Below are positions 20,527 through 28,929 of a stretch of DNA of 64,000 nucleotides, piece after piece; position 1 is the stretch's first letter; each line of letters opens with the position of its first letter. The translations under genes were made by a program, and so were the position numbers. Origin of the DNA: Aeromonas cavernicola (GTDB lineage: Bacteria > Pseudomonadota > Gammaproteobacteria > Enterobacterales > Aeromonadaceae); assembly GCF_002795305.1 (NCBI RefSeq), contig NZ_PGGC01000044.1, positions 1 to 64,000 on the forward strand, written 5' to 3'. The notes beneath the pieces were generated by a model. The model had not been told where the DNA came from. It saw only the letters and a program-made list of their open reading frames with translations, and made no database searches.

Positions 20527-22800
20527 CTATTCAAATGTGCTGCCTAGTTGGAGATACAGCATGTCTTCTCCCCCTTCTGCCATGCCATAAGCGAGGAAGA
20601 TAGGGCCGATAAAACTCTCCATTCCTAGATAAAGGGAGCCTGCACTGTATGAGGTGGCCATGCTGATCTCCTCCCCTTTTTCCCAGACCCCGCCTTGTTC
20701 GAGAGAACCGCCAAGGTAGAGGGGAATGCGCAGTGCGCCAAAGTCGTTATCTGCCACACGATAGATGTAACGCAATCCGCCAAACAAGCTGTAACGGCCG
20801 CTGAGTTGCCCGTATGGGATGCCAGATAGTCGAAATAAGCCGCCTAAGTCTTGGACAAATAACGGCAACACTTCTTCAGATGTCGAACCGCCACCCTCCA
20901 CGGTTAGGTTGAGGCTGTGCCTCTCCCACGACCAAGGTTTGCTCATCGCTAGCTGATAGTTGATCCCCTTGTATCGCTCGCTAAAGTCGCGGTTGTCACG
21001 GAATTGCACATGAGAATAGCCCCCTGTCAGGTCGAAGTGGCTGCCCCGATAGGGGAAATAACGGCTATCCAGCGTGTCGTGTTCAGCTCGTAGATAGGGG
21101 CCCCAAGATGAGATGTCGCTGTCCATGCGGCTAAAACTGCTGATCTCAATATCGCCAACCTGTCCCCCTAGGCCCAGCGAGAGCCGGCTCCAAGGCTGGT
21201 AGTTCCAGCCCACCGCCAACTCTGCACTAGTGAAGGCGTACTGCGCATCAAGGTAACGAATTGCTGACTCGTTGAGGGGTTGTTCGGACAAGAAGAGCCG
21301 CCGCTGAGTTTCGTCATAGCTCAGATTGGCCTCACCAAAAAAGGTTTGCGAAGGCTCAAGTGGGGTATAAACCTCGGTTTTCAGGTGTTTTGCGGTGCCT
21401 AACGACGCTTCCGTCAACCATTCGCCCCCCCACTCATTGATGTTAGTGAGGGTATAAGACATGCCAACGTTGTAGCTGGAGCGACTTTCGAAATCGTCAG
21501 AAAAACCCAGTTGGAAATTGAGATAACCCGGCCCCCAGCTTTTTTCGCTGGCATCAACCACTAATACGTTCTCGCCATCACGCTCGACCACCTCATAAGT
21601 AATGCGATCAAACGACTCTAACGCATAGAGTCGACGAATCCCGGCTTCCAGTTTCTCATTGGTTTGGACTTTATCGGGTCGAACCTTCAAGGTGGCTCGC
21701 ACGGTTTCATTAGAGAGGCGTGATCGGTTGATGATCTCCACCTTATCGATGAAATAGGCCAGTTGGCCACTGCGCTCAGCACGGCGGCTGAGTTTATGGC
21801 TACGGTATTCGTTATAGCGTTCTTTAGATAGCGCAAGGGGGCTGAGCTGTGCGGATGCGTGAAGGGCGGCTTCTTCTCCGCTTTTGATCCCCTCTGGCAT
21901 CCGTGCAAAATCGGCGATCCCTATGTCACCCAGTATGGGAGTGAGCAAAATATCGCGGGGGCCGAGTAGCGATTTTTGTTTCTCCGTGCCGACCTGTGTC
22001 ATGTAGGTGGTGAGTTGATCGATCATGGCGAGCCCTGATGTGAGGGATTCGCGGGTGCGCAGCTTGGCTCCAATGTCTACCGCGATCACCACATCGGCCC
22101 CCATTGCTTTGGCCACATCGACTGGCATGTTGTTGACCGTGCCGCCGTCGGCCAAGATATGGCCTTCCCACTCTACCGGTTTGAGTACCCCTGGAATCGA
22201 CATCGACGCTTGCATGGCCTTGGCCAAGTTGCCGCGTTTGAGCACAAATGGGGTGACTGTTTCCATGTCAGTTGCCATCGCCCGATAGGGGATCGGCAGG
22301 TTATCGAAGCTTTCTTGTACTGGTAAATTGGAGGTGGCATGGCGTAGCAAGCTGGCCATGGATTGGCCTTGAAAGAAGCCATCCGGCAGCAGTGTTGAAT
22401 CTCCGTTGAGGCCGATATCCGTGCGCAGCTGATATTTTTCACTCTGCTGTTTCTTACGCAGGGAAAGTTCATCCCTACCCACTTTATCCTGATAACCCTT
22501 ATTCCAGTCGATGGCGAGGGTCGCTTGTTCTACTTCTTGGGCACTCAGTCCCATTGCATACATGCCAGCAACGTATGCCCCCATGCTGGTTCCCACAATA
22601 ATATCGACGGGGATCCTCTGGCGTTCGAGTGCTTTGAGGATGCCGATATGGGCCGCTCCCTTAGCACCACCACCACTGAGCACTAGGGCAATCTGCGGGC
22701 GTTCGTTCTCGGAGGCCATAGCCACACACGGTAACACCGCCAATAACAGTAATAACAAATGGGTTTTGATCGTGCGTGCGCTAGAGAGTCTAGGTTTCAT
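20527..22800 (-). CDS. Patatin-like phospholipase with BamA-type C-terminal barrel (PlpD-like, type Vd)
   Basis: A probable type Vd autotransporter. The ATG at 22800 gives 757 residues with a signal peptide (HLLLLLLAVLPCVAMAS). The patatin domain follows (about 35-320): oxyanion loop LVLSGGGAKGAAHIG, nucleophile elbow IIVGTSMGAYVAG (GxSxG) and catalytic Asp in ILADGGTVNNMPVD. A POTRA-like segment (about 380-450, VEIINRSRLSNETVRATLKV) leads into a beta barrel ending in Phe (LGSTFE tail). The family includes Pseudomonas PlpD and E. coli YjjU/RssA-type lipases fused to a surface antigen domain. Whether the lipase is released or stays cell bound cannot be told. Confidence 0.87.
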   Translation of the reverse strand: MKPRLSSARTIKTHLLLLLLAVLPCVAMASENERPQIALVLSGGGAKGAAHIGILKALERQRIPVDIIVGTSMGAYVAGMYAMGLSAQEVEQATLAIDWNKGYQDKVGRDELSLRKKQQSEKYQLRTDIGLNGDSTLLPDGFFQGQSMASLLRHATSNLPVQESFDNLPIPYRAMATDMETVTPFVLKRGNLAKAMQASMSIPGVLKPVEWEGHILADGGTVNNMPVDVAKAMGADVVIAVDIGAKLRTRESLTSGLAMIDQLTTYMTQVGTEKQKSLLGPRDILLTPILGDIGIADFARMPEGIKSGEEAALHASAQLSPLALSKERYNEYRSHKLSRRAERSGQLAYFIDKVEIINRSRLSNETVRATLKVRPDKVQTNEKLEAGIRRLYALESFDRITYEVVERDGENVLVVDASEKSWGPGYLNFQLGFSDDFESRSSYNVGMSYTLTNINEWGGEWLTEASLGTAKHLKTEVYTPLEPSQTFFGEANLSYDETQRRLFLSEQPLNESAIRYLDAQYAFTSAELAVGWNYQPWSRLSLGLGGQVGDIEISSFSRMDSDISSWGPYLRAEHDTLDSRYFPYRGSHFDLTGGYSHVQFRDNRDFSERYKGINYQLAMSKPWSWERHSLNLTVEGGGSTSEEVLPLFVQDLGGLFRLSGIPYGQLSGRYSLFGGLRYIYRVADNDFGALRIPLYLGGSLEQGGVWEKGEEISMATSYSAGSLYLGMESFIGPIFLAYGMAEGGEDMLYLQLGSTFE

Positions 22801-23131
22801 TGTTCTCGGGAATCGCGAGCTAAGTTTGCGCCTTACTATAAGGAGCCCATTGATGATCACAAGCACGCCGTGCGCGGCTTGCGTGCTTATTGGTGTTAGC
22901 GCCTAGTGCGTTTATGAGAGATATTCACAATTGATTATTTTGTTATTTTATGTTCGTGGGAATTAATTATTAAAGAAAAGAACGACCTTGCCGCTAGAGA
23001 TGACGCGCATGACTCCACGGATTTTTTATGTTGTTTACAGCAATAAGCACAATGGACGCTGTTATTTAAAGGTTGGTCATGTGGCAACAAGGAAATGTCA
23101 ATCTTAATACCAGACAGAAAGGATACATCTA
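22801..23131 (+). other. Divergent intergenic region with no recognised gene
   Basis: These 331 bp separate the patatin gene (-) from the Big_2 lipoprotein gene (+) and must hold both promoters. An 8-bp inverted repeat AAGCACGC / GCGTGCTT lies at 22861-22888. The middle is AT-rich (22915-22975). A 35-codon frame at 23000-23107 has no convincing ribosome-binding site and is not called. Confidence 0.4.
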
Positions 23132-26100
23132 ATGGATAAGAGATTAAGACTGGTGAGGGCAGGGAATATAACAGCCTTTAATGGGCTAAAAAGTGCCCAC
23201 ATCAATACCGCCTTTTTTTATATGATTCGCCTCTTTATGGTGTGTTTTACCGCACTGGTGATGGTGGCCTGCGGTGGTTCATCGAACGATGATGAAGGGA
23301 AAGTAGCGGTTGAACGACTCATTATTACGCCAACTGAGATTAATTTGCCGGTTGGGTTAGAACAGCAGGTAAAAATAGAAGCCGTCTTTGCTGATGGCCA
23401 AGTGTTAGACGTAACCCAAGATGCCGAGCTTAACCTCAGCAGCGATGATGCCAGTGTTGCTACCATCAGTACGCAAGGTGATAGTCGAGGCACCATCAAG
23501 GGCGTGGCGAGCGGAGTCGCAACGATTGCGGTGTCAGGCTCGGTCAATGGCACTCAATTTGCTGAAAAGGTGCAGGTCACGATCACGGACGCGGTCGTTG
23601 AAGAGTTGCTTATCGACGATATTCCCCCCTCTATTGCGGTTGGGTTAGCACAACCATTAACAGTGCGAGCCAGAATGTCTGACGGCTCGACGGTCGATAT
23701 CACTGCGCATTCCGGTGTGCGCTGGAGCAGTGATCGTGCTCAAATCGCAGCCATATTGAATAAAAGTATTGGCATATATCAAATTGTTGGGGTGGCCCCT
23801 GGTGAGGCGACCATTACTGCCACGTTCGATTTCGATGGGCGTGTATTTGAGGTATCAGCGCCGATTGTCGTGACCAATGCGGTGATTGAACACTTGTTGA
23901 TAAAACAGACGGCATCATCCGTTGCTGCGGGGCTGTCATTACCATTGGCGGCACAAGTGCGGTTATCTGATGGTCAGCTCCAGGATGTGCGTGCACCATC
24001 GGGTTTGAGTTGGAAAAGTAGCAATCCGCAGGTGGCGGTCATTGTCGATCGAGGGGCGGGCCGATTTCAGGTTAAAGGGGTAGCCCCAGGTACCGCGACT
24101 ATCAGCTCGACGCTGGAAATGAATGGTCGTTCATTTACTAGCGTTTTTCAGCTAACAGTCACGAATGCGCAAGTTGAACAGTTAGTCATTAAACCTACTG
24201 GCTCAAACATCGTGGCGGGTTTTTCGGAGCCCATCATGGTAAAAGCCAGATTATCCGATGGACAAGTGGTCGATGTCACTGCTCAAGCTGGTTTGAGTTG
24301 GCGTAGTAGTAATCCTGATGTTGCCACCATTGTGAATAAGGGTGATGGCTCGTATCAAGTGGTGGGCTTGAAAGCGGGATCAACCACCATCACCGTTTCG
24401 CTGAATATCAATGGTAAGTTATTGACCTCTGAGTTCGAGATCCAGGTGCTGGATGCAGTAGTGAATCATGTGGAATTGATTTCGGTATCCTCTTCTGTGC
24501 CTGTGGGGGTGGGGCTAGAACTTAAAGCAATTGCCACTATGTCGGATGGTAACAAGCTAGATATTACCAATGACGATATCTTGGTGTGGCGTGTGAGTGA
24601 TCCGACCATAGGTGAAGTCTTAAATAACCGAGTTGATAGAGTGCTTTTCCGTGGTTTGACCCCTGGTGTCACCACGGTAACCCTATCAGGAGGCCAAGCC
24701 AGCCGAGCTGGCGGTAGCATGTTTGACAACTTGAATGCAAGCATCACCTTGACTGTCTTTGCGGTGGAGCGGTTGGATATTGTTCCGTCAACTATCTCTG
24801 TTGCGCATGGGTTGTCTGCTCCTTTATCCGCATTTCTTACTATGACAAATGGCCAGACGTTTGATGCCATGGGGAACAACTTGATTTGGCGCAGCAGCGA
24901 TCCGGCAACAGCAGAGGTAATAGATACTGGTGCAGGCAAACCACTGGTCAAAGGGAATAAACCGGGTACAGCGACGCTGACCGCCACCGCCGAGTTTTTT
25001 GGCAAATCCGTCGAGGCTACCGCAGTGGTGACGGTCACCGAAGCGGTCGCTGAGCGGTTAGTGGTCACGGCGGATAACACTTCGCTGGGGCTGGGAATGT
25101 CAACCGTTGCTCTCGCCCAAGTCAGGCTCTCTGATGGACAGCTGGTCGATATCTCATCAGATGTTTCTGTTATCTGGGGTAGCAACGCACCGACAGTCGC
25201 AACGGTGACCAGTGCCGAAGCTGATGGCGCTCCTGGCTATGCGTATATCGATAGTGCAGGAGTGGGCACGGCTACGATCTCTGCCACCGCCACCGTAAGT
25301 GGTCGAATGCTGAGTGGTTCGGTAGAGATCAAGGTGGTGACTGCCAAATCTTTAACCCTGATCCCGCCTAGTACATCGATTGTGGTAGGTGGCTCGACCG
25401 TGATAGAGGCACAAGTGGAGCTTGATGATGGTCAGCTGGTTGATGTGACCTCGGATGAGGGGCTGGAGTGGAGTAGTAGTGATCCGCAGACCGCCAGCTT
25501 CACTCATCGTTGGACAGATGGCGAGGTGTGGGTCACTGGACTTCGTCCCGGCCAGACCACCATCACTGCAGTAGGTGTTACACTTGATAATCAAGAGCTG
25601 CGTGCTAGCAGTGAGGTGACAGTGACCGATGCCATTGCTACGGCCTTGACGATTGTGCCTGACGCAGCGGATCTTCCCGCTGGTCTCTCCACCGATGTTA
25701 AGGCTTACCTTACCTTGAGCGATGGTTCAGTAACCGAGATCAGTGGTGATCGCCTAAGCTGGGCAACCAGTGATGCCAATCTAGCAACAGTGACGCCGAG
25801 TGCGAGCGCTGTGCTAAGAGCTATGGCGCCAGGTAGAGTTGAGGTAACCGCCTCTGGTACGTTTAATGAGCGACCGTTCGAGGCACGAGCGTGGCTTAAC
25901 ATTACTGATGCCATCGTCAGCCAATTGCGTTTGACCTCTGACTCACCTTATGTGGTTGAGGGGATGAGCACAGAGCTGAAGGCATTCATCCGTCTCTCCA
26001 ATGGCAGTGAGCTGGATGTCACTAATAGCAGCGAGCTCACTTGGAGTCAGACAAATACTTCTGTGAATGCGGATCTACCAACCAACCAAGGTCGCAGATT

Positions 26101-26803
26101 TATACGCGGCAATAGTGTGGGGATAGCAATGATCGAGGCGCAAGGCACGATCAATGGCCAAACGGTGGCTGCAACCTTACCTGTCGAAGTGGTCAGTGCA
26201 AGTATTGAGTCAATTGAGGTCATCCCATCTTTTGCAGACGTGGCTATTGGCCAGCCGGTGCAGTTTACTGCACGGGCCCGCTTGGATAATGGTAATACCT
26301 TAAACGTCACCGAGTCTGCGACTTGGCGTAGTGAAAATACGAACGTCGTGACGGTCTCTAACAGCAGTAGTAGAGGTATTGTAAGAGGTATTGTAAGAGG
26401 TATTGGTGAGGGGAGTACTGAGATTACCGCCACGATGACTTCTAATGACAAATCTGTTGTTGGTCGTGCTACCGCGAAGGTGAATAACTTTGTCGTGGTT
26501 AATGGGGTGGGCCAGTTTAGTCGCCCGGACGGTGTGATGAGACGGTGGTTGATGGCTCAACGCTACTGTAACACTCTTACTACCAATGGTGGTGGCTGGC
26601 GAGCACCGACAACTAATGAGATGAAATCCCTGTATGCGGCCTATCCGAACGGTCAAGCCAGGTCGGTGTTGGGCTGGGCAACCAATGACAAATACCTGAC
26701 GAACTTTTTTAATACCAATGAGTACTTGGACTTAGAAAATGGTGAGGTGACTCCCCAGCGCTTTGGCGATAACAGAGGATATATAAGCTGTGTTCGTCGC
26801 TAA
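23132..26803 (+). CDS. Large Big_2 (bacterial Ig-like) repeat lipoprotein, probable adhesin
   Basis: A 1223-residue surface-type protein. The ATG at 23132 follows AAAGGA at 8 bp spacing. A lipoprotein signal lies unusually far in (hydrophobic RLFMVCFTALVMVACGG, lipobox Cys at residue 47), so an ATG at 23222 is an alternative start, though it lacks a ribosome-binding site. Eleven tandem Ig-like repeats of about 90-100 residues follow; each begins like VERLIITP or VEQLVIKP and contains LSDGQLVDVT, WSSSDPQVATI and VKGVAPGTATIT-type segments. The last 105 residues differ, with two cysteines, GGGWRAPTTNEMKSL and YISCVRR; they resemble small C-type-lectin-like or DUF1566-type end domains. It probably mediates contact with surfaces; the ligand is unknown. 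Confidence 0.85.
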   Translation: MDKRLRLVRAGNITAFNGLKSAHINTAFFYMIRLFMVCFTALVMVACGGSSNDDEGKVAVERLIITPTEINLPVGLEQQVKIEAVFADGQVLDVTQDAELNLSSDDASVATISTQGDSRGTIKGVASGVATIAVSGSVNGTQFAEKVQVTITDAVVEELLIDDIPPSIAVGLAQPLTVRARMSDGSTVDITAHSGVRWSSDRAQIAAILNKSIGIYQIVGVAPGEATITATFDFDGRVFEVSAPIVVTNAVIEHLLIKQTASSVAAGLSLPLAAQVRLSDGQLQDVRAPSGLSWKSSNPQVAVIVDRGAGRFQVKGVAPGTATISSTLEMNGRSFTSVFQLTVTNAQVEQLVIKPTGSNIVAGFSEPIMVKARLSDGQVVDVTAQAGLSWRSSNPDVATIVNKGDGSYQVVGLKAGSTTITVSLNINGKLLTSEFEIQVLDAVVNHVELISVSSSVPVGVGLELKAIATMSDGNKLDITNDDILVWRVSDPTIGEVLNNRVDRVLFRGLTPGVTTVTLSGGQASRAGGSMFDNLNASITLTVFAVERLDIVPSTISVAHGLSAPLSAFLTMTNGQTFDAMGNNLIWRSSDPATAEVIDTGAGKPLVKGNKPGTATLTATAEFFGKSVEATAVVTVTEAVAERLVVTADNTSLGLGMSTVALAQVRLSDGQLVDISSDVSVIWGSNAPTVATVTSAEADGAPGYAYIDSAGVGTATISATATVSGRMLSGSVEIKVVTAKSLTLIPPSTSIVVGGSTVIEAQVELDDGQLVDVTSDEGLEWSSSDPQTASFTHRWTDGEVWVTGLRPGQTTITAVGVTLDNQELRASSEVTVTDAIATALTIVPDAADLPAGLSTDVKAYLTLSDGSVTEISGDRLSWATSDANLATVTPSASAVLRAMAPGRVEVTASGTFNERPFEARAWLNITDAIVSQLRLTSDSPYVVEGMSTELKAFIRLSNGSELDVTNSSELTWSQTNTSVNADLPTNQGRRFIRGNSVGIAMIEAQGTINGQTVAATLPVEVVSASIESIEVIPSFADVAIGQPVQFTARARLDNGNTLNVTESATWRSENTNVVTVSNSSSRGIVRGIVRGIGEGSTEITATMTSNDKSVVGRATAKVNNFVVVNGVGQFSRPDGVMRRWLMAQRYCNTLTTNGGGWRAPTTNEMKSLYAAYPNGQARSVLGWATNDKYLTNFFNTNEYLDLENGEVTPQRFGDNRGYISCVRR
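26372..26405 (+). repeat. 12-bp tandem repeat inside the Big_2 gene
   Basis: The unit AGAGGTATTGTA occurs at 26372-26383 and 26384-26395, followed by a partial third copy. It encodes GIVRGIVRGIGEG in the last Ig-like repeat. The length is a multiple of three, so copy-number change would alter the protein without a frameshift. Confidence 0.85.
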
Positions 26804-26850
26804 CTGATTGGTGGTGAGACGTCATCGGGAGACCGATGCCATGTGCCCAA

Positions 26851-26881
26851 AATCCGAAGCCAACTGGCTTCGGATTTTTTT
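26851..26881 (+). terminator. Intrinsic terminator after the Big_2 lipoprotein gene
   Basis: AATCCGAAGCC (26851-26861) pairs perfectly with GGCTTCGGATT (26866-26876) across an AACT loop and runs into a T tract. This is a textbook terminator 47 bp after the stop. Confidence 0.92.
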
Positions 26882-27082
26882 ATGCGTGTTGCTGTTTGGG
26901 GCCACATGTTGTGCTGCATTAACTGCCGTCGTATCGGTATGAGTGCCATTAGGCTGAGACATAAACGATGTTTGTCTGTGGATTCCCGCCATCACCGCGC
27001 CACCCTGTGACGTGGCACAGCCGAACGACCCTATATGCGTGAGAATAGGATCGATCATAATGAGCAAAACATAGGAGGCGGT

Positions 27083-27259
27083 ATGCACACGTGGTTAATG
27101 ATGATGTTGCTTGGGAGCTTGCTCTGCGCCTGCAGTAACGGGCCGGTTCGGGTACATGGGGCGGATGTGAGCATTGATGATGCACGTATCAGAGTCAGCG
27201 ATGGTCACGATAATGGGACATTTTGCCCACCCGGTCAGGCTAAGAAGGGGCGCTGCTAA
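27083..27259 (+). CDS. Small lipoprotein of unknown function
   Basis: A 58-residue protein starting MHTWLMMMLLGSLLCACSNG. The ATG at 27083 has a strong AGGAGG site six bases upstream; the frame is open further upstream without such a site. The lipobox LLCAC predicts a lipidated Cys near residue 17. The remaining 40 residues are hydrophilic (VSIDDARIRVSDGHDNG) and contain two cysteines near the end. The family is not recognised. It ends at a shared terminator facing lpd. Confidence 0.7.
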   Translation: MHTWLMMMLLGSLLCACSNGPVRVHGADVSIDDARIRVSDGHDNGTFCPPGQAKKGRC

Positions 27260-27282
27260 TTTAGCGACGCTGGACTGACAAT

Positions 27283-27317
27283 AAAAAAGCCGCTCACAAC
27301 AACGGAGCGGCTTTTCT
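27283..27317. terminator. Bidirectional terminator between the small lipoprotein gene and lpd
   Basis: AAAAGCCGCTC (27285-27295) and GAGCGGCTTTT (27305-27315) form an 11-bp stem with A and T flanks on both strands. It serves the plus-strand lipoprotein gene and the minus-strand lpd. Confidence 0.9.
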
Positions 27318-27342
27318 CATCGGCATTACCAGCGAGAAGTTA

Positions 27343-28767
27343 TTACTTCTTCTTTGCCTTGGCGTTAGGCAAGTCAGTGATGGAGCCTTCAAATACTTCG
27401 GCTGCCAGACCGACTGACTCGTGCAGCGTCGGGTGAGCATGGATGGTCAGCGCGATATCTTCGGCGTCAGCCCCCATCTCGATAGCCAGACCGATTTCAC
27501 CCAGTAGTTCACCGCCGTTGGTACCCACGATGGCCCCCCCGATGACGCGACCGCTCTCCTTGTCGAAGATCAGCTTAGTCATACCGTCGGAGCAATCAGA
27601 CGCAATAGCGCGACCGGAAGCGGCCCACGGGAAGGTCGCGACTTCGAAGTTGAGCCCTTGTTGCTTGGCTTCTTTCTCGGTCACCCCAACCCAAGCCATT
27701 TCTGGTTCGGTGTAAGCGATGGAGGGGATCACTTTCGGGTCGAAGTAGTGCTTCTTGCCGGCGATCACTTCAGCGGCAACATGACCTTCGTGTACCCCTT
27801 TGTGAGCCAACATCGGCTGGCCCACGATGTCACCGATAGCGTGGATGTGGGCCACGTTGGTGCGCAGCTGCTTATCCACCTCAATGAAACCGCGTTCAGT
27901 GACGGTAATGCCCGCCTTCTCGGCATCCAGCATCTTGCCGTTCGGCACCCGGCCTACGGCCACCAGCACGTTGTCATAACGAACCGGCTCGGCTGGGGCG
28001 TGCTTGCCTTCGTAGGAGACGTACAGGCCGTCTTCACGGGCTTCAACGGCGGTGACCTTGGTCTCCAGCATGATGTTGAATTTCTTGGCCACCCGCTTGG
28101 TGTAAATCTTGACGATGTCTTTGTCGGCAGCGGGAACCAGCTGGTCGGCAAATTCCACCACGTCGATCTCGGAGCCCAGCGAGGAGTACACAGTCCCCAT
28201 CTCCAGACCGATGATGCCACCACCGAGAACCAGCAGCTTGCCGGGCACGGTTTTCAGCTCAAGCGCATCGGTAGAGTCCCATACGCGCGGATCATCATGG
28301 GGAATAAAGGGCAGCTTCACCGGACGGGAGCCCGCCGCGATGATGGCATTGTCGAAGGTGATGGTGGTGTTGCCATCAGCGCCAGCCACTTCGAGGGTGT
28401 TTGGGCCGGTAAATTTACCAAAGCCGTTCACAACCTGCACTTTACGCATCTTGGCCATCCCAGCCAGACCACCGGTCAGCTGATTGATCACCTTCTCTTT
28501 CCACAGACGAACTTTATCGACGTCAGTTTGCGGTGCACCGAAGACGATGCCGTGCTCAGCCAGCGCTTTGGCCTCTTCAATCACTTTGGCAACGTGCAGC
28601 AGCGCTTTGGAAGGGATGCAACCCACGTTCAGGCAGACACCACCCAGGGTGGAGTAACGCTCGACGATAATGGTATCCAGACCCAGATCGGCAGCTCGGA
28701 AGGCGGCAGAATAACCGGCAGGGCCAGCACCCAGTACCACGACCTGAGTTTTGATTTCTTTACTCAT
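27343..28767 (-). CDS. lpd: Dihydrolipoamide dehydrogenase (E3)
   Basis: Lpd reoxidises lipoamide for pyruvate dehydrogenase, 2-oxoglutarate dehydrogenase and the glycine cleavage system. Two ATGs are adjacent; the second (28767) matches the E. coli N terminus (MSKEIKTQVVVLG) and has better spacing to AGAGG, giving 474 residues. Motifs: FAD-binding GAGPAGYSAAFRAADLG, redox disulfide GGVCLNVGCIPSKAL, NAD-binding GGGIIGLEMGTVY, IHAIGDIVGQPMLAHK and the C-terminal active-site AHPTLHE. It is separated from aceF by a terminator, so it may also have its own promoter. Confidence 0.98.
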   Translation of the reverse strand: MSKEIKTQVVVLGAGPAGYSAAFRAADLGLDTIIVERYSTLGGVCLNVGCIPSKALLHVAKVIEEAKALAEHGIVFGAPQTDVDKVRLWKEKVINQLTGGLAGMAKMRKVQVVNGFGKFTGPNTLEVAGADGNTTITFDNAIIAAGSRPVKLPFIPHDDPRVWDSTDALELKTVPGKLLVLGGGIIGLEMGTVYSSLGSEIDVVEFADQLVPAADKDIVKIYTKRVAKKFNIMLETKVTAVEAREDGLYVSYEGKHAPAEPVRYDNVLVAVGRVPNGKMLDAEKAGITVTERGFIEVDKQLRTNVAHIHAIGDIVGQPMLAHKGVHEGHVAAEVIAGKKHYFDPKVIPSIAYTEPEMAWVGVTEKEAKQQGLNFEVATFPWAASGRAIASDCSDGMTKLIFDKESGRVIGGAIVGTNGGELLGEIGLAIEMGADAEDIALTIHAHPTLHESVGLAAEVFEGSITDLPNAKAKKK

Positions 28768-28895
28768 CATGACCTCTTTGTCGTTCTTAGATCCCCGGAC
28801 AGCGCAGTATTAAACCTACTTTTTACTCAGTTTAAGAAGGACGCTTCGGCTGTGAAAAACGGGGCAAGTTTACAAGTCTGTTAATGAAATGAGAA

Positions 28896-28923
28896 GTAAA
28901 AAGGGCGGGCGCTGGGCCCACCC
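28896..28923 (-). terminator. Terminator between aceF and lpd
   Basis: On the minus strand GGGTGGGC and GCCCGCCC (28916-28923 and 28903-28910) form an 8-bp stem with one G-U pair and a five-base loop, followed by TTTTTAC. It lies directly after the aceF stop and could reduce readthrough into lpd. Confidence 0.7.
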
Positions 28924-28929
28924 TCTCAC

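Noticed and set aside
23000-23107. 35-codon frame before the Big_2 gene
   Set aside because: No convincing ribosome-binding site and no recognisable features.
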